Shown: piece by piece, positions 1 to 7,153 of the stretch
Position numbering within the stretch: the first letter of the stretch is position 1
Layout: every line of letters starts with the position of its first letter
DNA from: Egerieenecus sp048201975
GTDB taxonomy: Bacteria > Bacillota > Clostridia > Christensenellales > Aristaeellaceae
Assembly: GCA_048201975.1 (NCBI GenBank)
Contig: DBFBGQ010000162.1
Coordinates: forward strand, 1-18,443
DNA: 18,443 bases
Direction: 5' to 3'
Program-made: the position numbers and the translations under genes
The notes under the pieces: model-generated
Databases searched by the model: none
What the model saw: the letters and a program-made list of their open reading frames with translations, nothing else
What the model was told of the DNA's origin: nothing

Positions 1-3
1 AGG

Positions 4-106
4 TAGAATCTTGTGAATTAGGGAGAGGTTGCTGATCTCTTCCGCGCAACGTGACTCAGGCGGCGCCATGGACGCCGTCTCGACAAAATACATTGGAGGG
101 TGCGCC
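4..106 (+). promoter_or_regulatory. pckA leader: possible -10 box and ribosome binding site
   Basis: TAGAAT at 4-9 resembles a sigma-A -10 box (5 of 6 matches); its -35 would lie outside the window, so the promoter is unproven. Bases 21-27 and 37-43 can form a 7-bp stem with one G-T wobble. GGAGGG at 95-100 is a good Shine-Dalgarno sequence 6 nt before the ATG at 107, and it decides the start of the next gene. Confidence 0.35.
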
Positions 107-1669
107 ATGAGTCTGAATTTGGAATACCTGGGCATTACCAATCCGAAGGTTGTGTACCGCAACCTGCCTGTCAGCACGCTGACGGAGAAGGCCATTATCC
201 GCGGGGAGGGCACGCTGAGCAACACCGGCGCGCTGGTGGTAAAAACCGGCAAGTATACCGGCCGCAGCGCCAATGATAAGTTTATTGTGGACACCCCCGC
301 CGTCCATGACGAGATCGCCTGGGGCAAGGTGAACCGCCCCATCGACAAGGCTCGGTACGACGCCATCTACAGCAAGGTGGTGGCCTACCTGCAGAACCGC
401 GAGATCTTCGTGTTTGACGGCTTTGCCGGCGCAGACCCCAAGTACACCAAGTCCTTCCGCATTATAAACGAGCTGGCCAGCCAGAACCTGTTTATTCATC
501 AGCTGCTGCGCCGCCCCACCGAAGCGGACCTGGAAAACTTCACCCCCGATTTCACCATCATTGCCGCCCCCGGCTTCAAGTGCATCCCCGAAATCGACGG
601 CACCCGCAGCGAAGCGGCCATCCTGGTGAACTATGAGGAGAAGATGGTGGTCATCTGCGGCTCCCAGTACGCCGGCGAGATCAAGAAGAGCGTGTTCAGC
701 GTGATGAACTACGTTCTGCCCAAGATGGGCGTGTTCCCCATGCACTGCTCCGCCAACATTGGCCCGGACGGCGACAGCGCCGTGTTCTTCGGCCTGAGCG
801 GCACCGGCAAGACCACCCTGTCCGCCGACCCCAACCGCAAGCTCATTGGCGACGACGAGCACGGCTGGGCGGATGACAGCGTCTTCAACTTCGAGGGCGG
901 CTGCTATGCCAAGTGCATCAACCTGTCCGCTGAGAAGGAGCCCGATATCTACAATGCCATTAAGTTCGGCGCGCTGGTGGAGAACGTGGTCATGGATCCC
1001 GATACCCGGGAGTTTGACTTCGACGATGCCAGCCTGGCGGAGAACAGCCGCGTGGGCTACCCCGTGGAGTTCATTGCCAACAGCGAGCTGAGCGGCAAGA
1101 GCACCAGCGTGCCCAAGACCGTGATCTTCCTCACCGCCGACGCCTATGGCGTGCTGCCTCCCATCTCCAAGCTGGATAAGAATCAGGCCATGTACTACTT
1201 CGTCAGCGGCTTCACCAGCAAGCTGGCCGGCACGGAAATCGGCATCACCTCTCCCGTGCCCACCTTCTCCACCTGCTTCGGCGAGCCCTTCCTGCCCCTG
1301 GATCCCTCCGTGTATGCCAACATGCTGGCGGAGAAGGTCGAGAAGAGCGGCGCGAATGTGTACCTGGTGAACACCGGCTGGAACGGCACCGGCAAGCGCA
1401 TGAAGCTGAGCTACACCCGCGCCATGGTCACCGCTGCCCTGAACGGCGACATTGAGAAGAGCGAGTTTGTTACCGATCCCACCTTCGGGGTGCAGGTGCC
1501 CACCTCCATCCCCGGCGTGCCCTCCGAGCTGCTGATCCCCGCCAACACCTGGGAGGATAAGGCGGCCTATGAAGCCAAGGCCAAGGAGCTGGCCAAGAGC
1601 TTTGTGGAGAACTTCAAGAAGTACACCCACATGAGCGCGGAAGTTGTCGCCGCCGGCCCCAAGGCCTGA
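107..1669 (+). CDS. pckA: Phosphoenolpyruvate carboxykinase (ATP)
   Basis: A cytoplasmic enzyme interconverting oxaloacetate + ATP and phosphoenolpyruvate + CO2 + ADP. It serves gluconeogenesis or, in many anaerobes, runs toward oxaloacetate as a CO2-fixing, ATP-yielding step. The 520-residue product has the normal length for the ATP-type family. Visible signatures are KYTGRSANDKF near the N-terminus, the kinase-1 P-loop GLSGTGKTT at residues 229-237 and the metal-binding kinase-2 stretch IGDDEHGW at 247-254. The start at 107 is chosen because GGAGGG lies 6 nt upstream and MSLNLEYLGI is a typical family N-terminus; the frame stays open to 29 but those 26 extra residues look unrelated. It appears to be a single-gene unit, followed by terminator-like hairpins. 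Family assignment is near certain; direction of flux is not visible. Confidence 0.97.
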   Translation: MSLNLEYLGITNPKVVYRNLPVSTLTEKAIIRGEGTLSNTGALVVKTGKYTGRSANDKFIVDTPAVHDEIAWGKVNRPIDKARYDAIYSKVVAYLQNREIFVFDGFAGADPKYTKSFRIINELASQNLFIHQLLRRPTEADLENFTPDFTIIAAPGFKCIPEIDGTRSEAAILVNYEEKMVVICGSQYAGEIKKSVFSVMNYVLPKMGVFPMHCSANIGPDGDSAVFFGLSGTGKTTLSADPNRKLIGDDEHGWADDSVFNFEGGCYAKCINLSAEKEPDIYNAIKFGALVENVVMDPDTREFDFDDASLAENSRVGYPVEFIANSELSGKSTSVPKTVIFLTADAYGVLPPISKLDKNQAMYYFVSGFTSKLAGTEIGITSPVPTFSTCFGEPFLPLDPSVYANMLAEKVEKSGANVYLVNTGWNGTGKRMKLSYTRAMVTAALNGDIEKSEFVTDPTFGVQVPTSIPGVPSELLIPANTWEDKAAYEAKAKELAKSFVENFKKYTHMSAEVVAAGPKA

Positions 1670-1739
1670 GGCGTCTGACAGCGCAAAGGGCGGCTTTCGC
1701 TGCGTGACAAGCAGGGAAGCGGCGCCCTTCCATCAAGAG

Positions 1740-1765
1740 CAGCCATGACCTTCGGGCCATGGCTG
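1740..1765 (+). terminator. TTCG-loop hairpin downstream of pckA
   Basis: An 11-bp stem with one A-C mismatch (1740-1750 with 1755-1765) is closed by a TTCG tetraloop. No T-run follows directly; the nearest is about 13 nt further on. It may protect the 3' end of the pckA mRNA or act as a weak terminator. Confidence 0.35.
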
Positions 1766-1874
1766 TTCGACTATGAAGCACATTTTTTACACCAGCGTAA
1801 GGAAAGAGGCTTTGGCTCCCCAACCTACAAATCTTTCATCACGCATGGGATGCAAAGACTTCCCAAGGGAAAGA

Positions 1875-1916
1875 CGGACATTGCTGTCACTGGTGGCAAT
1901 GCCCGCTTTTTTCTTT
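1875..1916 (+). terminator. Rho-independent terminator-like hairpin
   Basis: CGG-A-CATTGC (1875-1884) pairs with GCAATG-C-CCG (1896-1905): 9 base pairs with one A-C mismatch and an 11-nt loop. It is followed at once by CTTTTTTCTTT (1906-1916), the classic intrinsic terminator layout for plus-strand transcription. It would end the pckA transcript about 200 nt after the stop codon. Confidence 0.55.
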
Positions 1917-2239
1917 GCGAGGCTAGCCCTGCGCCTGCAAGCGTGCAATGCAGAACTTGCAAAGATGATGAGGAAAAAACACTTTACCAAGACGCTGCAG
2001 CCGAAGGCCGCCGCGCCCTTGAAAGCCAGGAGCGCGCCGCACCGGAAAAAGCGCCGGAGGTTTTGTAGCAAAGGAGTAAACACCACTGTTGCCGCGTTGT
2101 CGCGTTGTCACTCCCTGCCTCCTTGCCCAGAGAAGCGGCACATACCGCGGGCAAATATCCGGTCCCACAGGCCGGACGCCCTTTTGATGTGCCCGAGGCA
2201 TCCGTTCGCACCGCGCTGCATGCATAAAAACTGCCGCCC

Positions 2240-2268
2240 TTGACAAACTTGGATGGGTGTGCTAGGAT
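2240..2268 (+). promoter_or_regulatory. Sigma-A promoter of the copA-csoR operon
   Basis: A perfect -35 box TTGACA at 2240-2245, a 17-nt spacer, and -10 box TAGGAT at 2263-2268. The predicted start point is near 2275, which puts the CsoR-type palindrome (2276-2290) over the start site, as expected for a repressor. Confidence 0.75.
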
Positions 2269-2275
2269 GGGCATA

Positions 2276-2290
2276 CACCCCCAGGGGGTG
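2276..2290 (+). promoter_or_regulatory. CsoR-type operator
   Basis: CACCCCCAGGGGGTG is a perfect 15-bp palindrome around a central A, preceded by ATA. CsoR/RcnR-family repressors recognise such G-tract/C-tract inverted repeats. It sits directly downstream of the promoter and upstream of a copper ATPase gene whose partner gene is a CsoR homologue. Cu(I) binding to CsoR should release the site and induce the operon. Confidence 0.8.
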
Positions 2291-2304
2291 GGAGAGGGGT
2301 AGCT

Positions 2305-4830
2305 ATGAAGCAGCAATATCAAATCACCGGCATGACCTGCTCCGCATGCGCCGCGCACGTGGAAAAAGCGGCGCGGTCCGTGCCCGGCGTAACGGAGGCG
2401 CAGGTGAATCTGCTGGCCAATCAACTGGTGTGCCAACAGAGCGGCGCGGAAGTGTCCGCGCAGGTGGTGGCCGCGGTGCAGCGGGCAGGCTATGGAGCGT
2501 CGGTTCCGGGGCAGGCCGGGCCGCAGACGGAGGACCCGGCCCGGGAGGAATACCGCCGCATGCGCAGCCGGCTCATCGTATCCCTGTGTTTTATGCTTCC
2601 CATGATGTATCTTTCCATGGGACATATGTTCGGCTGGCCGCTGCCCTGGTTTGTGGCGGGGGAGGCATATCTGCCGGTGAACGCTTTTACGCAGTTTCTG
2701 CTGGCGTTGCCGGTGCTGGTGATCAATCGCGCCTTCTTTGTCAATGGTTTCAAGCGCCTGGCGCAGCGCGCCCCCAACATGGATTCACTGATCGCCGTGG
2801 GCTCCGGTGCGGCGCTGGTCTATGGCGTCTTCGCCCTGTACCGCATGCTTTTCGGACTGGTGGCCGGGGATGCCCAAGCGGTGCATCAGGCGGGGATGGA
2901 ACTGTACTTTGAATCGTCGGTGATGATTCTCACGCTGATCACCCTGGGGAAATTTCTGGAGAGCCGCGCCAAGGGCAAAACGGGGGAGGCGCTGCGTAAG
3001 CTCATGGCCTTGGCCCCGGATACCGCTACGGTGATTCGGGATGGCGCGGCGCAGACGGTGCCCCTGGAGCAGGTGCGGCTGGGGGACCATGTGCAGGTCA
3101 AGCCTGGCGAACGGGTGCCGGTGGACGGCCTGCTGCTGGAGGGCAGCACGGCGGTGGACCAGGCGGCCATCACCGGGGAAAGCATCCCCGTGGATAAGAA
3201 GCCGGGGGATCGGTTGATCGCAGGAAGCGTCAACCAGACGGGCGCCATTGTGCTGGAGGCGCAGAAGGTGGGGGAGGATACCACACTGATGCAGATTGTG
3301 CATCTGGTGCAGGAGGCCTCCGCTTCCAAGGCGCCCATCTCGAAGCTGGCGGACCGCATCAGCGGCATTTTCGTGCCGGTGGTGATGAGCATTGCGCTGG
3401 TGACGTTGGTGGTGTGGCTGGCGGTGGGCAAGGACTTTGCCTTCGCGCTGTCCATGGCCATCGCGGTGCTGGTGATTTCCTGCCCCTGTGCGCTGGGCCT
3501 GGCCACCCCGGTGGCCATCATGGTGGGCACGGGCGTGGGCGCGCGCCATGGCATCCTGATCAAATCTGCCGAAGCGCTGGAAACCGCCCATGGGATTGAT
3601 ACTGTGGTGCTGGATAAGACGGGCACCGTTACGGAGGGCAAGCCCCGGGTAACGGATCTGTTCCCCTACGGGGAGACGGACCGGCAAGCCTTGCTGCGGG
3701 CGGCGCTGTCCCTGGAGCAGGCTTCGGAGCATCCCCTGGCCCGTGCGATCACGGCCGCGGGAGCGGGCGCCGATGTGCCGCCGGCCCGCAACGTGACCTC
3801 CGTGCCCGGCAAGGGCCTGCGGGGGGAAAACTGGGAAGGGCAGAGCCTGCTGGGAGGTACGGTGCGCTTTTTGCGGGAAAGCGGCGTGCAGTTGCCGGAC
3901 GCCTGGCTGGAGAATACCCAACGCCCCTGCGCGGGCAAGACGCTGCTGCACTTTGCCAGGGGGACGCAATACCTGGGAGCCATCGCGGTGGCGGATACCA
4001 TCAAGGCCACCAGCCCCGAGGCCATCGCCGCGCTGCGCCGTATGGGCATCCGGGTGATCATGATGACCGGTGACGGCAAGGACGCCGCCCGGGAGATCGC
4101 CCGGCAGGCGGGGGTGGATGAGGTGCTGGCGGAGGTGCTGCCCCAGGACAAGGAAAAGCAGGTGGCGGAGCTCATGGCCCAGGGCAGAAAGGTGGCCATG
4201 GTAGGCGACGGCATCAACGACGCGCCCGCGCTGACCCGGGCCCATGTGGGCGTGGCCATCGGCGCGGGGACGGACATTGCCATGGATGCGGCGGATATCG
4301 TGCTGGTGAAAAGCGACCTGCGGGATGTGGTCACCGCCATTCGCTTGAGCCGGAATGTGCTGCGCAATATCAAGGAAAACCTGTTCTGGGCGTTTTTCTA
4401 CAACTGCGCGGGCATTCCCCTGGCGGCGGGCGTGTTTTATCACTGGCTGGGCTGGCAGCTGAGCCCCATGTTTGCCGCAGCGGCCATGTCCTTCAGCAGC
4501 GTGTTCGTGGTGTCCAACGCCCTGCGCATACGCGCTTTCCGCCCGGAAACAGACCATCCGGGGACGGCGGAAATACCCGCGGCCCCTGTGGAAACCATCA
4601 CGATGAAGGAGGAATCACTCATGGAAAAGAAAATGATCGTCGAAGGAATGTCCTGCAACCATTGCAAAATGAGCGTGGAAAAGGCCATCAGCGCCGTGCC
4701 CGGCGTCAGCGCCTGCGTGGTGGACCTGGCCAGCAAGACCGCCACCATCACCCTGCAGGCCGACGTGGCCGACCAGGCGCTGATGGATGCGGTTCGCGGC
4801 GCGGACTTCACCCCGGTGAAGATGCTGTGA
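2305..4830 (+). CDS. copA: Cu(I)-exporting P1B-type ATPase with N- and C-terminal metal-binding domains
   Basis: A membrane pump that uses ATP to expel Cu(I); 841 residues. Domains in order: an N-terminal HMA domain with GMTCSAC (C12, C15); membrane helices; actuator TGE at 290-292; the metal-channel motif CPC at 393-395; the phosphorylation site DKTGT with D437; the HP motif with H476; GDGIND at 634-639; and last helices carrying YN and MSFSS, which with CPC point to Cu(I) rather than Zn or Cd. After a Pro/Ala-rich linker a second HMA domain (GMSCNHC, C784 and C787) ends the protein. It is longer than a one-HMA CopA by this CopZ-like tail. A GGAGAGGGG ribosome binding site precedes the ATG at 2305. 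The gene is controlled by the CsoR operator just upstream, and csoR follows 9 nt after the stop. Confidence 0.95.
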   Translation: MKQQYQITGMTCSACAAHVEKAARSVPGVTEAQVNLLANQLVCQQSGAEVSAQVVAAVQRAGYGASVPGQAGPQTEDPAREEYRRMRSRLIVSLCFMLPMMYLSMGHMFGWPLPWFVAGEAYLPVNAFTQFLLALPVLVINRAFFVNGFKRLAQRAPNMDSLIAVGSGAALVYGVFALYRMLFGLVAGDAQAVHQAGMELYFESSVMILTLITLGKFLESRAKGKTGEALRKLMALAPDTATVIRDGAAQTVPLEQVRLGDHVQVKPGERVPVDGLLLEGSTAVDQAAITGESIPVDKKPGDRLIAGSVNQTGAIVLEAQKVGEDTTLMQIVHLVQEASASKAPISKLADRISGIFVPVVMSIALVTLVVWLAVGKDFAFALSMAIAVLVISCPCALGLATPVAIMVGTGVGARHGILIKSAEALETAHGIDTVVLDKTGTVTEGKPRVTDLFPYGETDRQALLRAALSLEQASEHPLARAITAAGAGADVPPARNVTSVPGKGLRGENWEGQSLLGGTVRFLRESGVQLPDAWLENTQRPCAGKTLLHFARGTQYLGAIAVADTIKATSPEAIAALRRMGIRVIMMTGDGKDAAREIARQAGVDEVLAEVLPQDKEKQVAELMAQGRKVAMVGDGINDAPALTRAHVGVAIGAGTDIAMDAADIVLVKSDLRDVVTAIRLSRNVLRNIKENLFWAFFYNCAGIPLAAGVFYHWLGWQLSPMFAAAAMSFSSVFVVSNALRIRAFRPETDHPGTAEIPAAPVETITMKEESLMEKKMIVEGMSCNHCKMSVEKAISAVPGVSACVVDLASKTATITLQADVADQALMDAVRGADFTPVKML
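4621..4830 (+). CDS. Possible free CopZ-like copper chaperone from an internal start in copA
   Basis: The last 69 codons of copA, from Met773, encode a complete HMA fold with GMSCNHC, the size of a stand-alone CopZ. AAGGAGGA at 4606-4613 lies 7 nt before the ATG at 4621, a near-ideal ribosome binding site within the linker, and MEKKMIVEGMSC looks like a natural CopZ N-terminus. I see the site directly; that ribosomes use it is inference. If used, one gene yields both the tethered domain and a soluble Cu(I) chaperone that could deliver copper to CopA or CsoR. The alternative is that this is a relic of a former copA-copZ gene fusion with the old start signal still visible. Confidence 0.45.
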   Translation: MEKKMIVEGMSCNHCKMSVEKAISAVPGVSACVVDLASKTATITLQADVADQALMDAVRGADFTPVKML

Positions 4831-4839
4831 GGTGACCCC

Positions 4840-5103
4840 ATGCGCGCAGACCACGAGAAGATTCGCCGGCTGATCTCCACGGCCAGGGGACAGCTGGACG
4901 GCATCCTCAAAATGATCGAGGAGGACCGCTACTGCGTGGATGTTTCCAATCAGCTCATGGCCACCGCCGCGGTGATCCGCAAGGCCAACCGGGAGGTGCT
5001 TGCCGCCCATATGATGGGCTGCATGAGTGAGGCCATTCAGCAGGGAAACGGCCAGGAAAAAATCGATGAAATCATGAAGCTGCTGGAAAAAATGGATAAA
5101 TAA
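4840..5103 (+). CDS. csoR: CsoR-family copper-sensing repressor
   Basis: A small all-helical DNA-binding regulator (DUF156/CsoR-RcnR family), 87 residues, normal length. The Cu(I) ligand set of CsoR is present: C32, then H57 and C61 in HMMGC, matching the C-H-C arrangement of copper sensors rather than nickel or formaldehyde members. The start at 4840 is supported by GAGGTG overlapping the copA stop codon, suggesting translational coupling; only 9 nt separate the genes. It is the likely ligand of the palindrome at 2276-2290, so the operon is autoregulated by copper. A strong terminator follows. Confidence 0.92.
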   Translation: MRADHEKIRRLISTARGQLDGILKMIEEDRYCVDVSNQLMATAAVIRKANREVLAAHMMGCMSEAIQQGNGQEKIDEIMKLLEKMDK

Positions 5104-5107
5104 AATG

Positions 5108-5150
5108 CGCCGCCGCCTCTCCCGTGCAGGGAAAAGGCGGCGGCGTGTTT
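5108..5150. terminator. Bidirectional terminator between csoR and the minus-strand operon
   Basis: A perfect 11-bp GC-rich stem (5108-5118 with 5135-5145) with a further CCC/GGG pairing inside the loop. On plus it is followed by TGTTTTA. On minus the exit side reads CATTTTATTTA. It sits between convergent genes ending at 5103 and 5158 and can serve both. Confidence 0.8.
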
Positions 5151-5157
5151 TATGCCC

Positions 5158-5904
5158 TCACACAAAGGCAAAGGTGTCCGCGGCGGACAGGGCGCGCGCC
5201 AGGCTGCCGCAGGCGGATTTGGGGGTATAGATGCCCGTGACACCGCCGGTGGTGAAGGAGGAAATGGTCACCTCCATGTGAATGCCCTCGCCCTCCGCGG
5301 TAATGCGGTGGGTGTTGGTGCTCACCGACGGGTCGGCGACGATGCGGGACTGGGTCTTGTCAAAACCGATGCCCGCCAGCGCCACCGCCGCGTGCACGTT
5401 CACATTGCGGGGGAAGGCGGCGCAGGCGGCCCGGGTGGGCCCCTCAAAAACGACGGTCCGCTCCGTGAGGCTCAGGCCCAGGCTGGCGGGGCTCTTGACG
5501 GTTTCAATGCGCACCTCCCTCAGCAGTTCCCGGCCGTCCCAGATGCCGTCCAGCCCCAGAATGGCGCCGTGGGGGAAATCAATGTGCCGTCCCAGACGCC
5601 GTGCCTCCGACTCGGCATGGGCCGCAAAGTCCGCGTCGCTAAAGGCCGTCAGGGAGAAAACCAGCAGGTTGCTGTGGGCAATGATCCGGTCAAAGCCCTG
5701 CTTCAGGGCGTCCGCGGTGGCGCACTCCACCACCAGGGAGGCGCCGGCGCAGCGGGGATCCTCCAGGGAGGTTACCAAGGGAAGTCCGCTGTCCGCGGAA
5801 AGGAAGGGATCGTAGACATAGGCCACCTCATGCCCCAGACGGACCGCCTCCGCGGCCAGCGCCCGGCCAATCTTGCCCATGCCCAGAAAACCTATCCCGC
5901 TCAT
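5158..5904 (-). CDS. L-aspartate dehydrogenase-like protein (NadX family)
   Basis: A predicted NAD(P)-dependent enzyme interconverting L-aspartate and iminosuccinate or oxaloacetate + NH3. The 248 residues include an N-terminal Rossmann fold (GMGKIG, within G8-G13) and the family's C-terminal domain: HGAILGLDGI, then FPRNVNVHAAVALAG, an ADP motif and N-x-H, where H199 is the likely catalytic histidine. Its ATG overlaps the aminotransferase stop by 4 nt (5901-5904), so the two are coupled. No nadA, nadB or nadC lies nearby, so a role in NAD synthesis is less likely here than nitrogen release in catabolism. Paired with an aminotransferase, it could take the amino group collected on aspartate and free it as ammonia. 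The family is likely; the true substrate is open. Confidence 0.75.
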   Translation of the reverse strand: MSGIGFLGMGKIGRALAAEAVRLGHEVAYVYDPFLSADSGLPLVTSLEDPRCAGASLVVECATADALKQGFDRIIAHSNLLVFSLTAFSDADFAAHAESEARRLGRHIDFPHGAILGLDGIWDGRELLREVRIETVKSPASLGLSLTERTVVFEGPTRAACAAFPRNVNVHAAVALAGIGFDKTQSRIVADPSVSTNTHRITAEGEGIHMEVTISSFTTGGVTGIYTPKSACGSLARALSAADTFAFV

Positions 5905-7139
5905 GCCTTCGCCCCGCTTTCTTCAGGCGCACGGTAGCGCTGGACCATCTGCCCGATACGCCGCACGGCGTCCACCGCCGCGTCATGATCCTGGGAGAAA
6001 TTGATGCGGAAGCTGTCGGTAAACTGCGGTCCGAACTCCGTGCCCGGTGTGACGATCACATGGGCCTGGGTCCGAAGCGCGGCGACAAATTCCTGCAGGG
6101 ACAGCGTCAGGGGCGGCAGCTGCGGGAAGAGGTAGCTTCCGCCCTCTGCGGGGCGCACCCGCACCCCGGGGATGTCCGCAAAGGCCGCCAGGATGTCGTC
6201 CCGGATGGCCTGATGGGCGGCTACCCGAGCCTCCATCCAGCCCTCGGGCTCGTGGAACCAGCGGCTGATCACCGCCTGGCAGTAGCCCGCGGCGCGCAGG
6301 GAAACGATGGCCTGGAGCTTTTCCATGCGCTGGATCATGCTCCGGGAGCCGAAGGCGGCGCCCAGGCGGAAACCGCTCATGGACTCGGTTTTGGAGGGCC
6401 CGATGATGGTCACCAGGTCCTCGTTGTCCATGATCCGCAATCCCCGCAGATGGGTGTAGGGCCGCCCGTCAAAAATCTGCCGGGAATACAGCTCGTCGCA
6501 GATGACCTTCACATGGTACTTGGCTGCCAGCGTGCCAATGGCGCGCACTTCCTCCTGTGTGTAGACCACGCCGGTGGGGTTGTTGGGATTGGAAAAGATG
6601 AAGAGCTTCACGCCGCCGGCGAAAATCTCCTCCAGCCGCGCCAGGTCCAGGCCGGAGCCCTTTCCCTGGGCGCCGAAATAGTCCAGCCCCACCGGTACCA
6701 GCTCACCCTCGAAAAAGGCGACCAGTTTCCGGTTGGCGAAATAATCCGGTTCCACAATGGCCACCATGTCCCCCCGGGCAATGTTCGCGCCCATGGCCAG
6801 GAAGAGCGCGCCCTGGGTGCCGGGGGTGAGGATCAGCTCCTGGTCCGCATCCACCGGCGCGCCGGTAAAGTCCGCCAGCTTTTCCGCCAGCTCCTCCCGC
6901 AGGGAGAGCTTGCCCCGGTATTCCGTGTACGCCTGTGCCGCGCCCACGGCGTAGCCCGCATCGAATGTTTCGATGGAGCCGGGAATGGGGGGATGGGCGT
7001 TCACATCCCCATGGGAAAAGTCCACGGGCACGCCGGGCAGCTCCTCGCCCACCAGCCGCGCGCCGCTATCCTTGCGGCGGACCTCCTGACCGGGGGCGTT
7101 GTCCACGCCCAGTTTGGAAAACTTCTCTTCAATGGTCAT
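5901..7139 (-). CDS. PLP-dependent aminotransferase, class I/II (fold type I)
   Basis: A cytosolic aminotransferase-like enzyme of 412 residues, typical of aspartate/aromatic-type aminotransferases. It shows SNPNNPTG at 183-190, the D-E-x-Y cofactor-pocket motif soon after, the PLP Schiff-base lysine K250 in GPSKTESMSGFRLG, and a C-terminal FRINF stretch carrying the arginine that normally binds the substrate carboxylate. The start at 7139 has AAGGAGATG just upstream, and it follows the previous gene by 14 nt. Its 3' end overlaps the aspartate dehydrogenase-like gene. The N-terminal ~50 residues (HGDVNAHPPIPGS) recall the 'DFSHGDVN' opening of some decarboxylase-like members, so the reaction could be something other than plain transamination. 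The amino donor and acceptor are not visible. Confidence 0.85.
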   Translation of the reverse strand: MTIEEKFSKLGVDNAPGQEVRRKDSGARLVGEELPGVPVDFSHGDVNAHPPIPGSIETFDAGYAVGAAQAYTEYRGKLSLREELAEKLADFTGAPVDADQELILTPGTQGALFLAMGANIARGDMVAIVEPDYFANRKLVAFFEGELVPVGLDYFGAQGKGSGLDLARLEEIFAGGVKLFIFSNPNNPTGVVYTQEEVRAIGTLAAKYHVKVICDELYSRQIFDGRPYTHLRGLRIMDNEDLVTIIGPSKTESMSGFRLGAAFGSRSMIQRMEKLQAIVSLRAAGYCQAVISRWFHEPEGWMEARVAAHQAIRDDILAAFADIPGVRVRPAEGGSYLFPQLPPLTLSLQEFVAALRTQAHVIVTPGTEFGPQFTDSFRINFSQDHDAAVDAVRRIGQMVQRYRAPEESGAKA

Positions 7140-7153
7140 GGTAACATCTCCTT

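Larger units (their letters stand above)
1670..2239. other. Gene-poor gap between pckA and the copper operon
   Basis: About 570 bases in which I find no convincing gene. Short open frames exist on both strands (for example 1773-2243 on plus), but they overlap each other, lack good ribosome binding sites, are rich in Arg, Lys, Pro and Ala without domain-like patterning, and are crossed by the terminator-like hairpin at 1875-1916. Two hairpins are listed separately. A weaker stem pairs 2158-2164 with 2170-2176. A short tandem CGCGTTGT repeat lies near 2093-2108. The rest shows nothing recognisable; a decayed gene or an unrecognised small RNA cannot be excluded. Confidence 0.5.

Noticed and set aside
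56..1630. A 524-codon open frame on the minus strand opposite pckA
   Set aside because: It mirrors pckA, with Gly/Ala/His/Val-rich content typical of antisense frames in GC-rich genes; no ribosome binding site or domain is visible.
1773..2243. A 156-codon plus-strand frame in the gap after pckA
   Set aside because: No good ribosome binding site, crossed by a terminator-like hairpin, low-complexity basic composition, and other frames of similar quality overlap it.
2785..4557. A 590-codon minus-strand open frame opposite copA
   Set aside because: An antisense shadow of a well-supported gene, rich in His, Arg and Gln with no recognisable motif.
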